This document shows positions 49,275 through 56,987 of a DNA stretch of 64,000 bases, one piece after another; position 1 is the stretch's first letter; every line of letters starts with the position of its first letter. Location of the stretch: contig NZ_ANOK01000003.1 in assembly GCF_000331575.1 (NCBI RefSeq), positions 340,365 to 404,364 on the forward strand, given 5' to 3'. The notes beneath the pieces were generated by a model, which saw only the letters and a list, made by a program, of their open reading frames with translations, was not told where the DNA came from and made no database searches. This stretch comes from Calidifontibacillus oryziterrae. GTDB taxonomy: Bacteria; Bacillota; Bacilli; Bacillales; Bacillaceae_J. The translations under genes and the position numbers were made by a program.

Positions 49275-49345
49275 AATACCTATTTGTAAATGGCTATGTT
49301 TAAGATTTTGTTGATTGATAATGCCTTGCAAATAGGTATTTTTTT
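49275..49345 (+). terminator. Terminator after mlpA with a long loop
   Basis: A 15-base arm (49275-49289, AATACCTATTTGTAA) pairs with 49326-49340 with one G-U pair, enclosing a 36-base loop, and is followed by a T run. The loop is unusually long for a terminator. Confidence 0.75.
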
Positions 49346-49402
49346 GTTTTGTAAAAATAAATATTAGTTAAAAGATGGCAGCTTGAGGGGGGCGATGACA
49401 AA

Positions 49403-49639
49403 ATGAGGTTAACTGAAATAAACGGCAAGGAAATTATTGATTTAAAAAAAGGAGAACGAATGGGAATATTGGGGCAAGCAGATCTAGAGATCGATGAAAA
49501 TTCAGGGTATATTAAGGCTTTACTAATACCGACAATCAAGTGGTTTGGATTTAAAAAAAATGGTATGGAGGCACGAATACCATGGAGTCATATTAAAAAG
49601 ATTGGGACCGATATGATCATTATTGATTTCAATGAGTGA
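49403..49639 (+). CDS. ymxH: YlmC/YmxH family sporulation protein (PRC-barrel)
   Basis: The 78-aa protein is a single PRC-barrel-like domain: NGKEIIDLKKGERMGILGQADLE (in part), GYIKALLIP, IPWSHIKKIGTDMIIID. The family is common in spore formers; molecular role unknown. ATG follows GAGGGGGG by 10 bases and the gene is followed by a strong terminator. Confidence 0.88.
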   Translation: MRLTEINGKEIIDLKKGERMGILGQADLEIDENSGYIKALLIPTIKWFGFKKNGMEARIPWSHIKKIGTDMIIIDFNE

Positions 49640-49686
49640 AAAGCAAAAAGTGAAGGCTACTTGTTCTACCCTAACAGATTTATCCA

Positions 49687-49717
49687 AGGAGGCATATAAG
49701 AAAGCCTCTTTTTTTAT
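49687..49717 (+). terminator. Terminator after ymxH
   Basis: AGGAGGC (49687-49693) pairs with GCCTCTT (49704-49710, G-U included) around ATATAAGAAA, followed by a T run to 49717. Confidence 0.8.
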
Positions 49718-49731
49718 GCTTTTTTTTATTC

Positions 49732-49760
49732 ACCTTCTGTTTTCGGCTTTCATAATATGT
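49732..49760 (+). promoter_or_regulatory. Candidate sigma-K promoter of dpaA-dpaB
   Basis: AC (49732-49733) lies 17 bases before CATAATATG (49751-49759), resembling the sigma-K pattern AC...CATA-N3-TA (last base differs). dpaAB is a mother-cell sigma-K operon in B. subtilis, which supports the reading; the match is imperfect. Confidence 0.4.
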
Positions 49761-49819
49761 TGAAGAATTAAAAATAGGCTATTTGCTTAGATGATACAAC
49801 CGATGAGAAGGTGAATTCA

Positions 49820-50719
49820 ATGTTAACCGATTTGAATGTCGCAGTATTAGGTGGAGATGCACGGCAATTGGAGGTTATTAGAAAACTATCTGAATTGGAT
49901 GCAAAGCTTTCACTTGTTGGCTTCGACCAACTTACTCAAAACTTTATCGGTGCCACAAAGATGGAAATATCGGAATTAGATTTTTCAGAAATTGATGCAA
50001 TTATTCTGCCAGTCCCAGGTACAAACTTGTCAGGGGAAATTGAAACGATTTTTTCAAATGAAAAAATAATATTAGAGGAAGAAATGCTAACGAAAACACC
50101 TGAACACTGCCTTGTTTTTTCCGGGATTAGCAATCGCTATTTAGATGAAGCGATAATAAATTCAAAGCGTAAGCTTATTAAATTATTTGAACGTGATGAT
50201 GTTGCTATTTATAACTCAATCCCAACTGTCGAAGGCACGATTATGATGGTTATACAGCATACAGATATTACGATTCATGGCTCAAATGTGATTGTAATAG
50301 GGCTAGGAAGAGTTGGCATGTCCGTTGCAAGGGCATTTTCCTGTCTAGGCGCGCAAGTGAGGGTTGGAGCGAGAAAATCAGAAGACATAGCAAGAATAGC
50401 TGAAATGGGACTTAAACCGTTCTATACTGCCAATATCGAGCACGAAGTAGATGACGTCGATATTGTTATCAATACAGCTCCATCATTAGTTGTCACTGCC
50501 TCTGTTATATCAAAAATGCCCCTACACACACTAATAGTTGATTTAGCATCAAAACCTGGCGGAACAGATTTTAGATATGCTGAAAAAAGGGGAATCAAAG
50601 CATTATTAGCGCCAGGTCTTCCTGGTATCGTAGCACCAAAAACAGCTGGGCAAATTGTTGCAAATGTCATTTCTCGATTGCTAAAAGAAGAGTTACTACA
50701 TGGAAAGGAGAAATCATAA
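49820..50719 (+). CDS. dpaA: Dipicolinate synthase subunit A
   Basis: DpaA (SpoVFA) with DpaB makes dipicolinic acid from dihydrodipicolinate in the mother cell for spore core dehydration. The 299-aa protein has an N-terminal domain (VAVLGGDARQLEVIRKLSEL) and an NAD(P)-binding domain (IVIGLGRVGMSVARAFSCLGA, in part GLGRVGMSV, near residue 162). ATG 49820 follows GAGAAGGTG; GTG 49811 overlaps that site. One-base overlap with dpaB. Confidence 0.95.
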   Translation: MLTDLNVAVLGGDARQLEVIRKLSELDAKLSLVGFDQLTQNFIGATKMEISELDFSEIDAIILPVPGTNLSGEIETIFSNEKIILEEEMLTKTPEHCLVFSGISNRYLDEAIINSKRKLIKLFERDDVAIYNSIPTVEGTIMMVIQHTDITIHGSNVIVIGLGRVGMSVARAFSCLGAQVRVGARKSEDIARIAEMGLKPFYTANIEHEVDDVDIVINTAPSLVVTASVISKMPLHTLIVDLASKPGGTDFRYAEKRGIKALLAPGLPGIVAPKTAGQIVANVISRLLKEELLHGKEKS

Positions 50720-51315
50720 TGTCGTCTGTGAAAGGGAAACGTATAGGTTTTGGCTTAACTGGCTCACATTGTACGTATGATGCTGTTTTACCGGAAATTC
50801 AAAGGCTTGTTGATCATGGTGCGAACGTAATACCAGTTGTTACGTTTACTCTAAAAAATACTACAACAAGATTTGGTGATGGTGAAGATTGGATAAAAAA
50901 GCTTGAGACTGTAACTGGAAATAAAGTGATTGATTCAATTGTCGCTGCTGAACCATTAGGTCCGAAAACACCGTTAGACTGTATGGTCATTGCTCCGCTA
51001 ACAGGGGCATCGATGAGTAAATTTGCAAATGCATTAACGGATTCTCCAGTACTAATGGCAGCCAAGGCAACATTAAGAAATTTAAGCCCTGTTGTGCTTG
51101 GTATATCCACAAATGATGCTTTAGGGTTAAATGGAATGAATTTAATGAAACTAATGGCAACAAAAAACATTTACTTTATTCCGTTTGGGCAGGATGCTCC
51201 ATCGAAAAAGCCAAATTCAATTGTCGCTCGAATGGATTCTTTACTAGCAACTGTTGAGGCTGCATTAGAAGGACGCCAATTACAGCCTGTTTTAGTCGAA
51301 CGATTTCGCGATTGA
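50719..51315 (+). CDS. dpaB: Dipicolinate synthase subunit B
   Basis: DpaB (SpoVFB) is a flavoprotein-fold subunit of dipicolinate synthase. The 198-aa protein starts KGKRIGFGLTGSHCTYDAV, and has DCMVIAPLTGASMSKFANAL and PVLMAAKATLRN, typical of the family. TAATG overlap with dpaA indicates coupled translation. Confidence 0.95.
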   Translation: MSSVKGKRIGFGLTGSHCTYDAVLPEIQRLVDHGANVIPVVTFTLKNTTTRFGDGEDWIKKLETVTGNKVIDSIVAAEPLGPKTPLDCMVIAPLTGASMSKFANALTDSPVLMAAKATLRNLSPVVLGISTNDALGLNGMNLMKLMATKNIYFIPFGQDAPSKKPNSIVARMDSLLATVEAALEGRQLQPVLVERFRD

Positions 51316-51385
51316 AAATGGAAAAAGTTTTTTGAGTAAAAAATATCTCATATAAGAAAAATCCTCTCTCTTTAATGCAAGAGTA

Positions 51386-51394
51386 TGTTAAAAT
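51386..51394 (+). promoter_or_regulatory. Extended -10 promoter of asd
   Basis: TG-T-TAAAAT (51386-51394) is an extended -10 element about 70 bases before asd; no good -35 is present. A small hairpin CATTTA/TAAATG (about 51407-51424) follows in the leader. Confidence 0.45.
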
Positions 51395-51462
51395 AAACCT
51401 TATACCATTTAGAAAAATAAATGTATACGTTACCTTGTAATTGATGGAAGGGGAAAAAAGGA

Positions 51463-52512
51463 ATGGAAAATATAAAAGGATATCATGTAGCAGTTGTAGG
51501 AGCAACAGGTGCAGTTGGGGAGAAGATGTTACAGACTTTAGAGAGACGTGACTTCCCAATTTCTAAATTAACACTTTTATCTTCTGAACGATCAGCTGGG
51601 AAAAAAATTATTTTCAAAGGTGAGGAGCATACTGTTCAAGTAGCAAAGCCTGAAAGCTTCGAAGGGGTAGATGTTGCCTTATTTAGTGCAGGTGGATCAG
51701 TTTCCAAAGTACTTGCCCCAGAGGCAGCAAAAAGAGGAGCAATTGTCGTCGACAATACAAGTGCTTTCCGGATGGATCCTGAGGTACCGCTCGTTGTTCC
51801 TGAAGTAAACGAAGCTGATATTCATGCTCATAAAGGAATTATTGCCAATCCTAACTGTTCAACGATTCAAATGGTTGTAGCTCTGGAACCGATTCGTCAA
51901 GCATATGGCTTAAAGAAAGTCATCGTGTCAACCTACCAAGCTGTTTCTGGAGCAGGAGCTAGTGCGATTAGAGAAATGAAGGAGCAATCACAGGCTGTAT
52001 TAAATGATGAAGAATTCACACCTGAAATTTTGCCTTGTGGTTCTGATAAAAAGCACTATCAAATCGCATTTAATGCTGTACCACAAATTGATAAATTTAC
52101 AGATAATGGCTATACATTTGAAGAAATGAAAATGATCAATGAAACAAAGAAAATCATGCATGCCCCAGATCTTCAAGTTGCGGCAACATGTGTTAGAATT
52201 CCCGTTGAATATGGTCATTCTGAATCCGTTTATATTGAGATTGATAAAGAAGGAGTAACTGTAGAAGATTTGAAAAACCTTCTTAGTGATGCAGACGGTG
52301 TTATTTTAGAAGATAAACCAGAGGAACAGCTATATCCAATGGCTGTCACTGCAACAGGTAAGCTTGAAACTTTTGTTGGACGTATCCGTAAAGACTTAGA
52401 TAATGACAAAGGCTTCCATATGTGGATCGTATCGGATAATTTATTAAAAGGTGCGGCTTGGAATTCTGTCCAAATTGCAGAGCGTTTAGTAGCTCTTAAT
52501 CTCCTCAAATAA
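51463..52512 (+). CDS. asd: Aspartate-semialdehyde dehydrogenase
   Basis: Asd reduces aspartyl phosphate to the semialdehyde, feeding lysine, DAP, dipicolinate and threonine/methionine synthesis. The 349-aa protein has [22 protein letters not shown] (in part), the SAGGSVS loop, and the catalytic Cys in [16 protein letters not shown] near residue 131. Position after dpaAB matches B. subtilis. Confidence 0.97.
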   Translation: MENIKGYHVAVVGATGAVGEKMLQTLERRDFPISKLTLLSSERSAGKKIIFKGEEHTVQVAKPESFEGVDVALFSAGGSVSKVLAPEAAKRGAIVVDNTSAFRMDPEVPLVVPEVNEADIHAHKGIIANPNCSTIQMVVALEPIRQAYGLKKVIVSTYQAVSGAGASAIREMKEQSQAVLNDEEFTPEILPCGSDKKHYQIAFNAVPQIDKFTDNGYTFEEMKMINETKKIMHAPDLQVAATCVRIPVEYGHSESVYIEIDKEGVTVEDLKNLLSDADGVILEDKPEEQLYPMAVTATGKLETFVGRIRKDLDNDKGFHMWIVSDNLLKGAAWNSVQIAERLVALNLLK

Positions 52513-52569
52513 TCAGTCTATAAAGTTTCAAGGGTCAATAGTGAATAGTAACTAAACATAAATTTAAAT

Positions 52570-52700
52570 AAGGTGAGGCTGTCCCGTAAAAGCTAGTCAG
52601 AGCATTGGTACTACATTTAGAAGATAATCTCTCTAAACTTTCTTAATACTAAATGTAATGTCCAAATTTAAGCATGGCTCGCAAAGGATAGCCTCATTTT
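52570..52700 (+). terminator. Long nested stem-loop between asd and dapG
   Basis: Arms 52570-52584 and 52686-52700 form 15 contiguous pairs (three G-U) around GAGGCT/AGCCTC, ending in TTTT as a terminator would. Inside are GAGC (52600-52603)/GCTC (52677-52680), TTGG/CCAA near 52605 and 52662, and TACATTTAG (52612-52620)/CTAAATGTA (52649-52657) with a 28-base loop. It is probably the asd terminator with an enlarged palindromic interior. No lysine riboswitch core is present. Confidence 0.6.
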
Positions 52701-52737
52701 GTTGACAACATGAAATGATACTAGAAGAGGTGTGTTC

Positions 52738-53943
52738 ATGAAAATCATCGTTCAAAAATTTGGTGGCACATCAGTTAAGGATGAAGAAAGCCGACTCCGT
52801 GCCTTATTACATGTACAAAATGCTGTAAAAGAAGGATACAAGGTGGTTGTAGTTGTTTCAGCTATGGGAAGAAATGGCGATCCGTATGCAACAGATACGC
52901 TCTTAAACCAAATTGATTCGACTAAAATTAGTGATCGTGAACTTGATTTATTACTTTCATGTGGGGAAATATTGTCTGCCGTCGTATTTGCAAATATTAT
53001 AAATGTAAACGGATTAACTGCTGTTGCACTGACAGGGGCACAGGCGGGATTCCGAACGAATGAGGAGCATACAAATGCCAAAATAGTTGAAATGCGATGT
53101 GAACGAATTTTTAAGGAATTTGAGAATCATGACGTAGTTGTTGTTGCTGGTTTTCAAGGTATTTCAATGAGTGGAGAAGTAACAACTTTAGGGAGAGGAG
53201 GAAGTGATACTTCAGCAGCAGCTTTAGGCGTAGCAATAAATGCTGAAATTATTGATATTTTCACAGATGTTGAAGGTATAATGACTGCTGACCCAAGAAT
53301 TGTCGAAGCTGCTAGACCGCTCTCAGTGATGACGTATAATGAAGTTTGCAATTTGGCACATCAAGGTGCAAAGGTGATTCATCCACGTGCTGTTGAAATA
53401 GCAATGCAAGCTAAAGTACCACTTCGTATCCGTTCTACCTATTCAGATACAGTAGGTACATTAATTACCGCCTCTGTTCATGATAATAAAGGTAGTGACA
53501 TTCACGAGCGTGTTGTAACAGGCATTGCTCATGTTTCTAGTATTACACAAATTACAGTGTCTCCGAAAGAAGGACAATACAATTTACAAGCGGAAGTATT
53601 CAAGGCGATGGCCCAAGCAGGTATTAGTGTAGACTTTATTAATATATCACCTAGTGCCGTCATTTATACTGTAATGGACCAAATGACAGAACGTGCTATT
53701 TCTGCATTAAAAGAACTAGGCTATGAACCTACGATCATACGAAATTGCGCAAAAGTATCTGCAGTTGGAGCGGGAATGACCGGAGTTCCTGGTGTAACCG
53801 CTAAAATAGTAAACGCACTCTCTAAAGAAGGTATTCAAATTCTCCAGTCGGCAGATAGCCATACAACGATATGGGTACTCGTTCATGAAGAAGACATGGT
53901 GCGTGCAGTCAATTCTTTACACAATGAATTCTGCTTAAGCTAA
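52738..53943 (+). CDS. dapG: Aspartokinase I (DapG)
   Basis: DapG phosphorylates aspartate; in B. subtilis this isozyme is inhibited by meso-diaminopimelate and serves cell wall and spore synthesis. The 401-aa protein has IIVQKFGGTSVKD, GRGGSDTSAAALGVAI, FTDVEGIMTADPR and two C-terminal ACT repeats (from about residue 265). ATG 52738 follows AAGAGGTG. Confidence 0.95.
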   Translation: MKIIVQKFGGTSVKDEESRLRALLHVQNAVKEGYKVVVVVSAMGRNGDPYATDTLLNQIDSTKISDRELDLLLSCGEILSAVVFANIINVNGLTAVALTGAQAGFRTNEEHTNAKIVEMRCERIFKEFENHDVVVVAGFQGISMSGEVTTLGRGGSDTSAAALGVAINAEIIDIFTDVEGIMTADPRIVEAARPLSVMTYNEVCNLAHQGAKVIHPRAVEIAMQAKVPLRIRSTYSDTVGTLITASVHDNKGSDIHERVVTGIAHVSSITQITVSPKEGQYNLQAEVFKAMAQAGISVDFINISPSAVIYTVMDQMTERAISALKELGYEPTIIRNCAKVSAVGAGMTGVPGVTAKIVNALSKEGIQILQSADSHTTIWVLVHEEDMVRAVNSLHNEFCLS

Positions 53944-53952
53944 ATATATTTT

Positions 53953-54008
53953 AATGGAAAACAAGTAAAACGAGCCTATTTACAGGCTCGTTTTACTTGT
54001 TTTCCATT
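53953..54008. terminator. Perfect 25-bp inverted repeat after dapG, likely bidirectional terminator
   Basis: 53953-53977 and 53984-54008 are exact reverse complements separated by ATTTAC. The inner part (AAAACGAGCCT and AGGCTCGTTTT) is a classic terminator hairpin with A/T flanks on both sides; the extra outer 14 bp are unusual. The 3' arm includes the probable rnjB -35 box. Confidence 0.85.
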
Positions 54009-54026
54009 TCTCCATTACGTTATAAT
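53997..54026 (+). promoter_or_regulatory. Candidate sigma-A promoter of rnjB
   Basis: TTGTTT (53997-54002), 18-base spacer, TATAAT (54021-54026). The -35 lies inside the right arm of the 25-bp inverted repeat, so promoter DNA and terminator overlap. Confidence 0.5.
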
Positions 54027-54077
54027 ATGTTTAAGTGACTTAGTGCGGTTCAAAATTAAATATAGGAGGATATTCTA

Positions 54078-55742
54078 TTGTTCAAGAAAGATAATAATCC
54101 AGTGAGGATTTTTGCACTTGGGGGACTAGGAGAAATTGGCAAGAACATGTATATCGTTGAAGTAGGTCCCGAAATATATGTCATAGATGCTGGATTGAAA
54201 TTCCCTGAAGATGAAATGCTTGGTATTGATATTGTGATACCAGATATAACCTACCTAATAGAAAATCAGCTCCGGATTAAAGGGATTTTTCTCACCCATG
54301 GACATGAGGATCATATTGGGGCTATTTCCTATGTATTAAGAAGTATCAAAATTCCAATATATGGAACAAAATTGACGCTAGGTTTAGTCGAAGATCAACT
54401 AATGGAAGCGGGTATACAAACCGCTGACCTTCGTGAAATTCATTCTGAAACAGTTTTAGAGTTTGAGCATGCTTCAGTTTCATTTTTTCGGACGACCCAT
54501 AGTATCCCAGATTCAGTTGGAATTGTCGTTCATACACCTGATGGCGCTATAGTGAATACAGGTGATTTTAAATTTGATCAAACACCAGTAGATGGGATTG
54601 GACCTGATTATTTTAAAATGTCTGAGCTTGGAGAAAAAGGTGTTCTATGTCTAATGTCAGATAGTACGAATGCTGATCATCCTGGGTTTACCGGCTCCGA
54701 AGGCTTAGCTGGGGAAGAATTATCCGATAGCTGTTATTCAGCAGAAGGTCGGGTAATTGTTGCTTCGTTTGCATCAAATATTCACCGCATTCAACAAGTG
54801 TTAGACGCAGCAGTATTAACGAATCGTAAAGTTGCTATTATTGGAAAGAATATGCGAAGAGTCATTGATATTTCAATGGGGCTGGGTTACATATCTGCTG
54901 AGGAAGATTTAATTATTCCAGTTTCCGACATTGGGAAATTACCTGACGATAAGATTGTGCTATTAACAACAGGTGGACAAGGTGAACCGCTTGTCGCACT
55001 TGGGAAAATGGCAACAAAGACACATAAACAAGCGTCGATTAAACAAGGTGATACAGTTATCATAGCTTTTCCACCGCTACCAGGACATGAAAAAGCTGTC
55101 TCGAAAACAATCGATCAGTTATTCAGAGCTGGTGCTAACGTCATTTATGGGGGCAGAAAGATCCAAGTATCTGGTCACGCCAGTCAGGAAGAGCTAAAAA
55201 TGATGTTAGGCTTTATGAAGCCTCAATATTTTATCCCAATACATGGTGATTATAGTATGCAGCAAGTACATGGAAAACTAGCTGAAGCAACTGGGATGGA
55301 CCCTGATCAAATCTACTTATTAGAAAATGGAGAGGTTTTTGAATATAAAAATCAACAAGCTCGTATTAATGGTAAAGTTCCATCAGGTAATGTGTTAATT
55401 GATGGGCTTGGAATTGGAGATGTCGGGAATATTGTTTTACGGGATCGAAGATTGTTATCACAAGATGGGATCCTAATTGTTGTTGTTACGTTGTGTAAAG
55501 AGAAAAAACAAATTGTGTCAGGACCTGAAATAATTTCGCGTGGATTTGTGTATGTTCGTGAATCAGAGGAATTATTTGAAAAATCAAATGAAATGGTTGA
55601 GCAAATTATAACGAAATGTATGAAGGATCACATCATCGATTGGTCGACATTGAAAACATCAATTCGAGAATCATTAAGTCACTTTTTATTTGAGAGAACA
55701 AAACGAAGACCAATGATTTTGCCTGTCATAATGGAGATTTAA
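54078..55742 (+). CDS. rnjB: Ribonuclease J (at the rnjB locus)
   Basis: RNase J enzymes are 5' exo- and endoribonucleases central to mRNA turnover. The 554-aa metallo-beta-lactamase/beta-CASP protein has all expected metal ligands: H74-x-H76-x-D78-H79 (THGHEDHIG), H141 (TTHSIPDS), D163 (NTGDFKFD), and H389 (IPIHGDYSMQ), plus beta-CASP SGHASQEELK (H367). B. subtilis RNase J2, encoded at this place, has a degenerate HGHDEN motif, so this protein looks catalytically complete. The C terminus ends RRPMILPVIMEI. Start is TTG 54078, 8 bases after AGGAGG. Confidence 0.9.
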   Translation: MFKKDNNPVRIFALGGLGEIGKNMYIVEVGPEIYVIDAGLKFPEDEMLGIDIVIPDITYLIENQLRIKGIFLTHGHEDHIGAISYVLRSIKIPIYGTKLTLGLVEDQLMEAGIQTADLREIHSETVLEFEHASVSFFRTTHSIPDSVGIVVHTPDGAIVNTGDFKFDQTPVDGIGPDYFKMSELGEKGVLCLMSDSTNADHPGFTGSEGLAGEELSDSCYSAEGRVIVASFASNIHRIQQVLDAAVLTNRKVAIIGKNMRRVIDISMGLGYISAEEDLIIPVSDIGKLPDDKIVLLTTGGQGEPLVALGKMATKTHKQASIKQGDTVIIAFPPLPGHEKAVSKTIDQLFRAGANVIYGGRKIQVSGHASQEELKMMLGFMKPQYFIPIHGDYSMQQVHGKLAEATGMDPDQIYLLENGEVFEYKNQQARINGKVPSGNVLIDGLGIGDVGNIVLRDRRLLSQDGILIVVVTLCKEKKQIVSGPEIISRGFVYVRESEELFEKSNEMVEQIITKCMKDHIIDWSTLKTSIRESLSHFLFERTKRRPMILPVIMEI

Positions 55743-55759
55743 ACAATCTAAAAGTTACG

Positions 55760-55830
55760 GAGCCGATTTCCTATCCCAAAAAGTATTACTGTTAAGGTAA
55801 TTGCCTTTTGGGTGGTGAAAACGGCTCTTT
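55760..55830 (+). terminator. Nested-stem terminator after rnjB
   Basis: GAGCCG (55760-55765) pairs with CGGCTC (55822-55827), TTTC (55767-55770) with GAAA (55817-55820), CCCAAAA (55775-55781) with TTTTGGG (55806-55812), and ATTAC (55785-55789) with GTAAT (55797-55801). A short T run follows. Four stacked stems separated by small internal loops make an unusually long terminator. Confidence 0.7.
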
Positions 55831-55905
55831 AATTATTTGAAGGAATTAAATTAGTCATTGGGATTCATACTAAAGGTAGTTTGAATTAATGAAAGGAGTT
55901 CCTAC

Positions 55906-56664
55906 ATGGTAAAGTCTAATCCATTATCTTTCCAGCAATCAGATCAAGAACAAGAAAAGCCAGATGTGAAAGAGTCACTCGTTGACAAAATTCAGCAACT
56001 TGGACAAACAAATATCCCACAAATGGGTCAGGAATCAAATATTCATTGTTTAACAATTGTTGGGCAAATTGAGGGCCATATGCAATTACCACCACAAAAT
56101 AAAACAACGAAATATGAGCATCTAATTCCGCAAATTGTTGCTATCGAACAAAATTCAAAAATTGAGGGACTATTAATCATTCTAAACACTGTAGGAGGAG
56201 ATGTTGAGGCAGGACTTGCAATTGCTGAAATGATTTCTTCATTATCAAAACCAACTGTGTCTATTGTACTAGGTGGGGGACATTCAATTGGAGTACCAAT
56301 AGCTGTTAGTGCGGATTATAGCTTTATTGCTGAAACGGCAACGATGACAATCCATCCAGTTCGTCTAACTGGTCTTGTTATTGGTGTACCACAAACCTTT
56401 GAATATTTAGATAAAATGCAGGATCGTGTTGTTCATTTTGTAACTTCACATTCTAATATTACGGAGGACCGCTTCAAAGAATTAATGCTTTCTAAAGGGA
56501 ATTTGACTAGAGATATCGGAACAAACGTTGTTGGAAGAGATGCTGTGAAATATGGTTTGATCAATGATGTAGGTGGCGTGGGAAAGGCGATTGCAAAGCT
56601 TAACGAGTTGATTGAGAAGCGGCGTTCTGCCAGTGAGGGCAGCGAAGGTGGGCTTATACAATGA
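55906..56664 (+). CDS. tepA: TepA, ClpP-like germination/translocation-associated protease
   Basis: The 252-aa ClpP-fold protein has [17 protein letters not shown], the Ser-containing [17 protein letters not shown] and [10 protein letters not shown] (His). In B. subtilis TepA was linked to protein translocation and to degradation of spore SASPs at germination. The N-terminal 45 residues are hydrophilic. It overlaps ylzJ by 4 bases. Confidence 0.92.
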   Translation: MVKSNPLSFQQSDQEQEKPDVKESLVDKIQQLGQTNIPQMGQESNIHCLTIVGQIEGHMQLPPQNKTTKYEHLIPQIVAIEQNSKIEGLLIILNTVGGDVEAGLAIAEMISSLSKPTVSIVLGGGHSIGVPIAVSADYSFIAETATMTIHPVRLTGLVIGVPQTFEYLDKMQDRVVHFVTSHSNITEDRFKELMLSKGNLTRDIGTNVVGRDAVKYGLINDVGGVGKAIAKLNELIEKRRSASEGSEGGLIQ

Positions 56665-56885
56665 TCATGTATACTACAATGCCGCATGAATTAATTTTTC
56701 AAGAGAATGAAAGTGTATTTTCAAAGAGAAAGATGATGAATGTAAATGGGATTTCATTAATTGTTGAGCCACTCTCACAAGAAGAATGTCGCGTTGTTCA
56801 AGTTTTAAGTACAAATCCATATGATTTTTTATATGAAGCTTATTCGCCAGGATCAATATTGTCAATAAAACCTCAATTTTATTAA
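56661..56885 (+). CDS. ylzJ: YlzJ-like small protein
   Basis: The 74-aa protein resembles Ylz[13 protein letters not shown] near the start, [23 protein letters not shown] (in part) and a C terminus [13 protein letters not shown]. Function unknown. It starts at ATG 56661 overlapping the tepA stop, or possibly at ATG 56667. Confidence 0.82.
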   Translation: MIMYTTMPHELIFQENESVFSKRKMMNVNGISLIVEPLSQEECRVVQVLSTNPYDFLYEAYSPGSILSIKPQFY

Positions 56886-56907
56886 ATAGTCGTTCAACTT
56901 CACAATA

Positions 56908-56916
56908 TGTTATAAT
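56908..56916 (+). promoter_or_regulatory. Extended -10 promoter upstream of spoIIIE
   Basis: TG-T-TATAAT (56908-56916) is a perfect extended -10 element. No -35 of quality is seen. The expected start, near 56923, precedes a terminator-like hairpin by about 13 bases. Confidence 0.55.
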
Positions 56917-56935
56917 ATAAGCAAACTTACACATT

Positions 56936-56970
56936 GCAGCCTCTATACTGGCTGCTTTCTTTTTCTTTTC
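56936..56970 (+). terminator. Terminator-like hairpin in the spoIIIE leader
   Basis: GCAGCC (56936-56941) pairs with GGCTGC (56950-56955), followed by a T-rich tract (TTTCTTTTTCTTTT). It may end ylzJ transcripts or attenuate the promoter just upstream. Confidence 0.65.
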
Positions 56971-56987
56971 TGATGAGGTGGTAGCAT

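Noticed and set aside
52702..52730. TTGACA just upstream of dapG as a promoter
   Set aside because: No -10 hexamer at a workable distance; the start would lie at or after the ribosome binding site.
52513..52737. Lysine riboswitch before dapG
   Set aside because: The conserved L-box core motifs are absent; pairings are those of a nested terminator-like palindrome.
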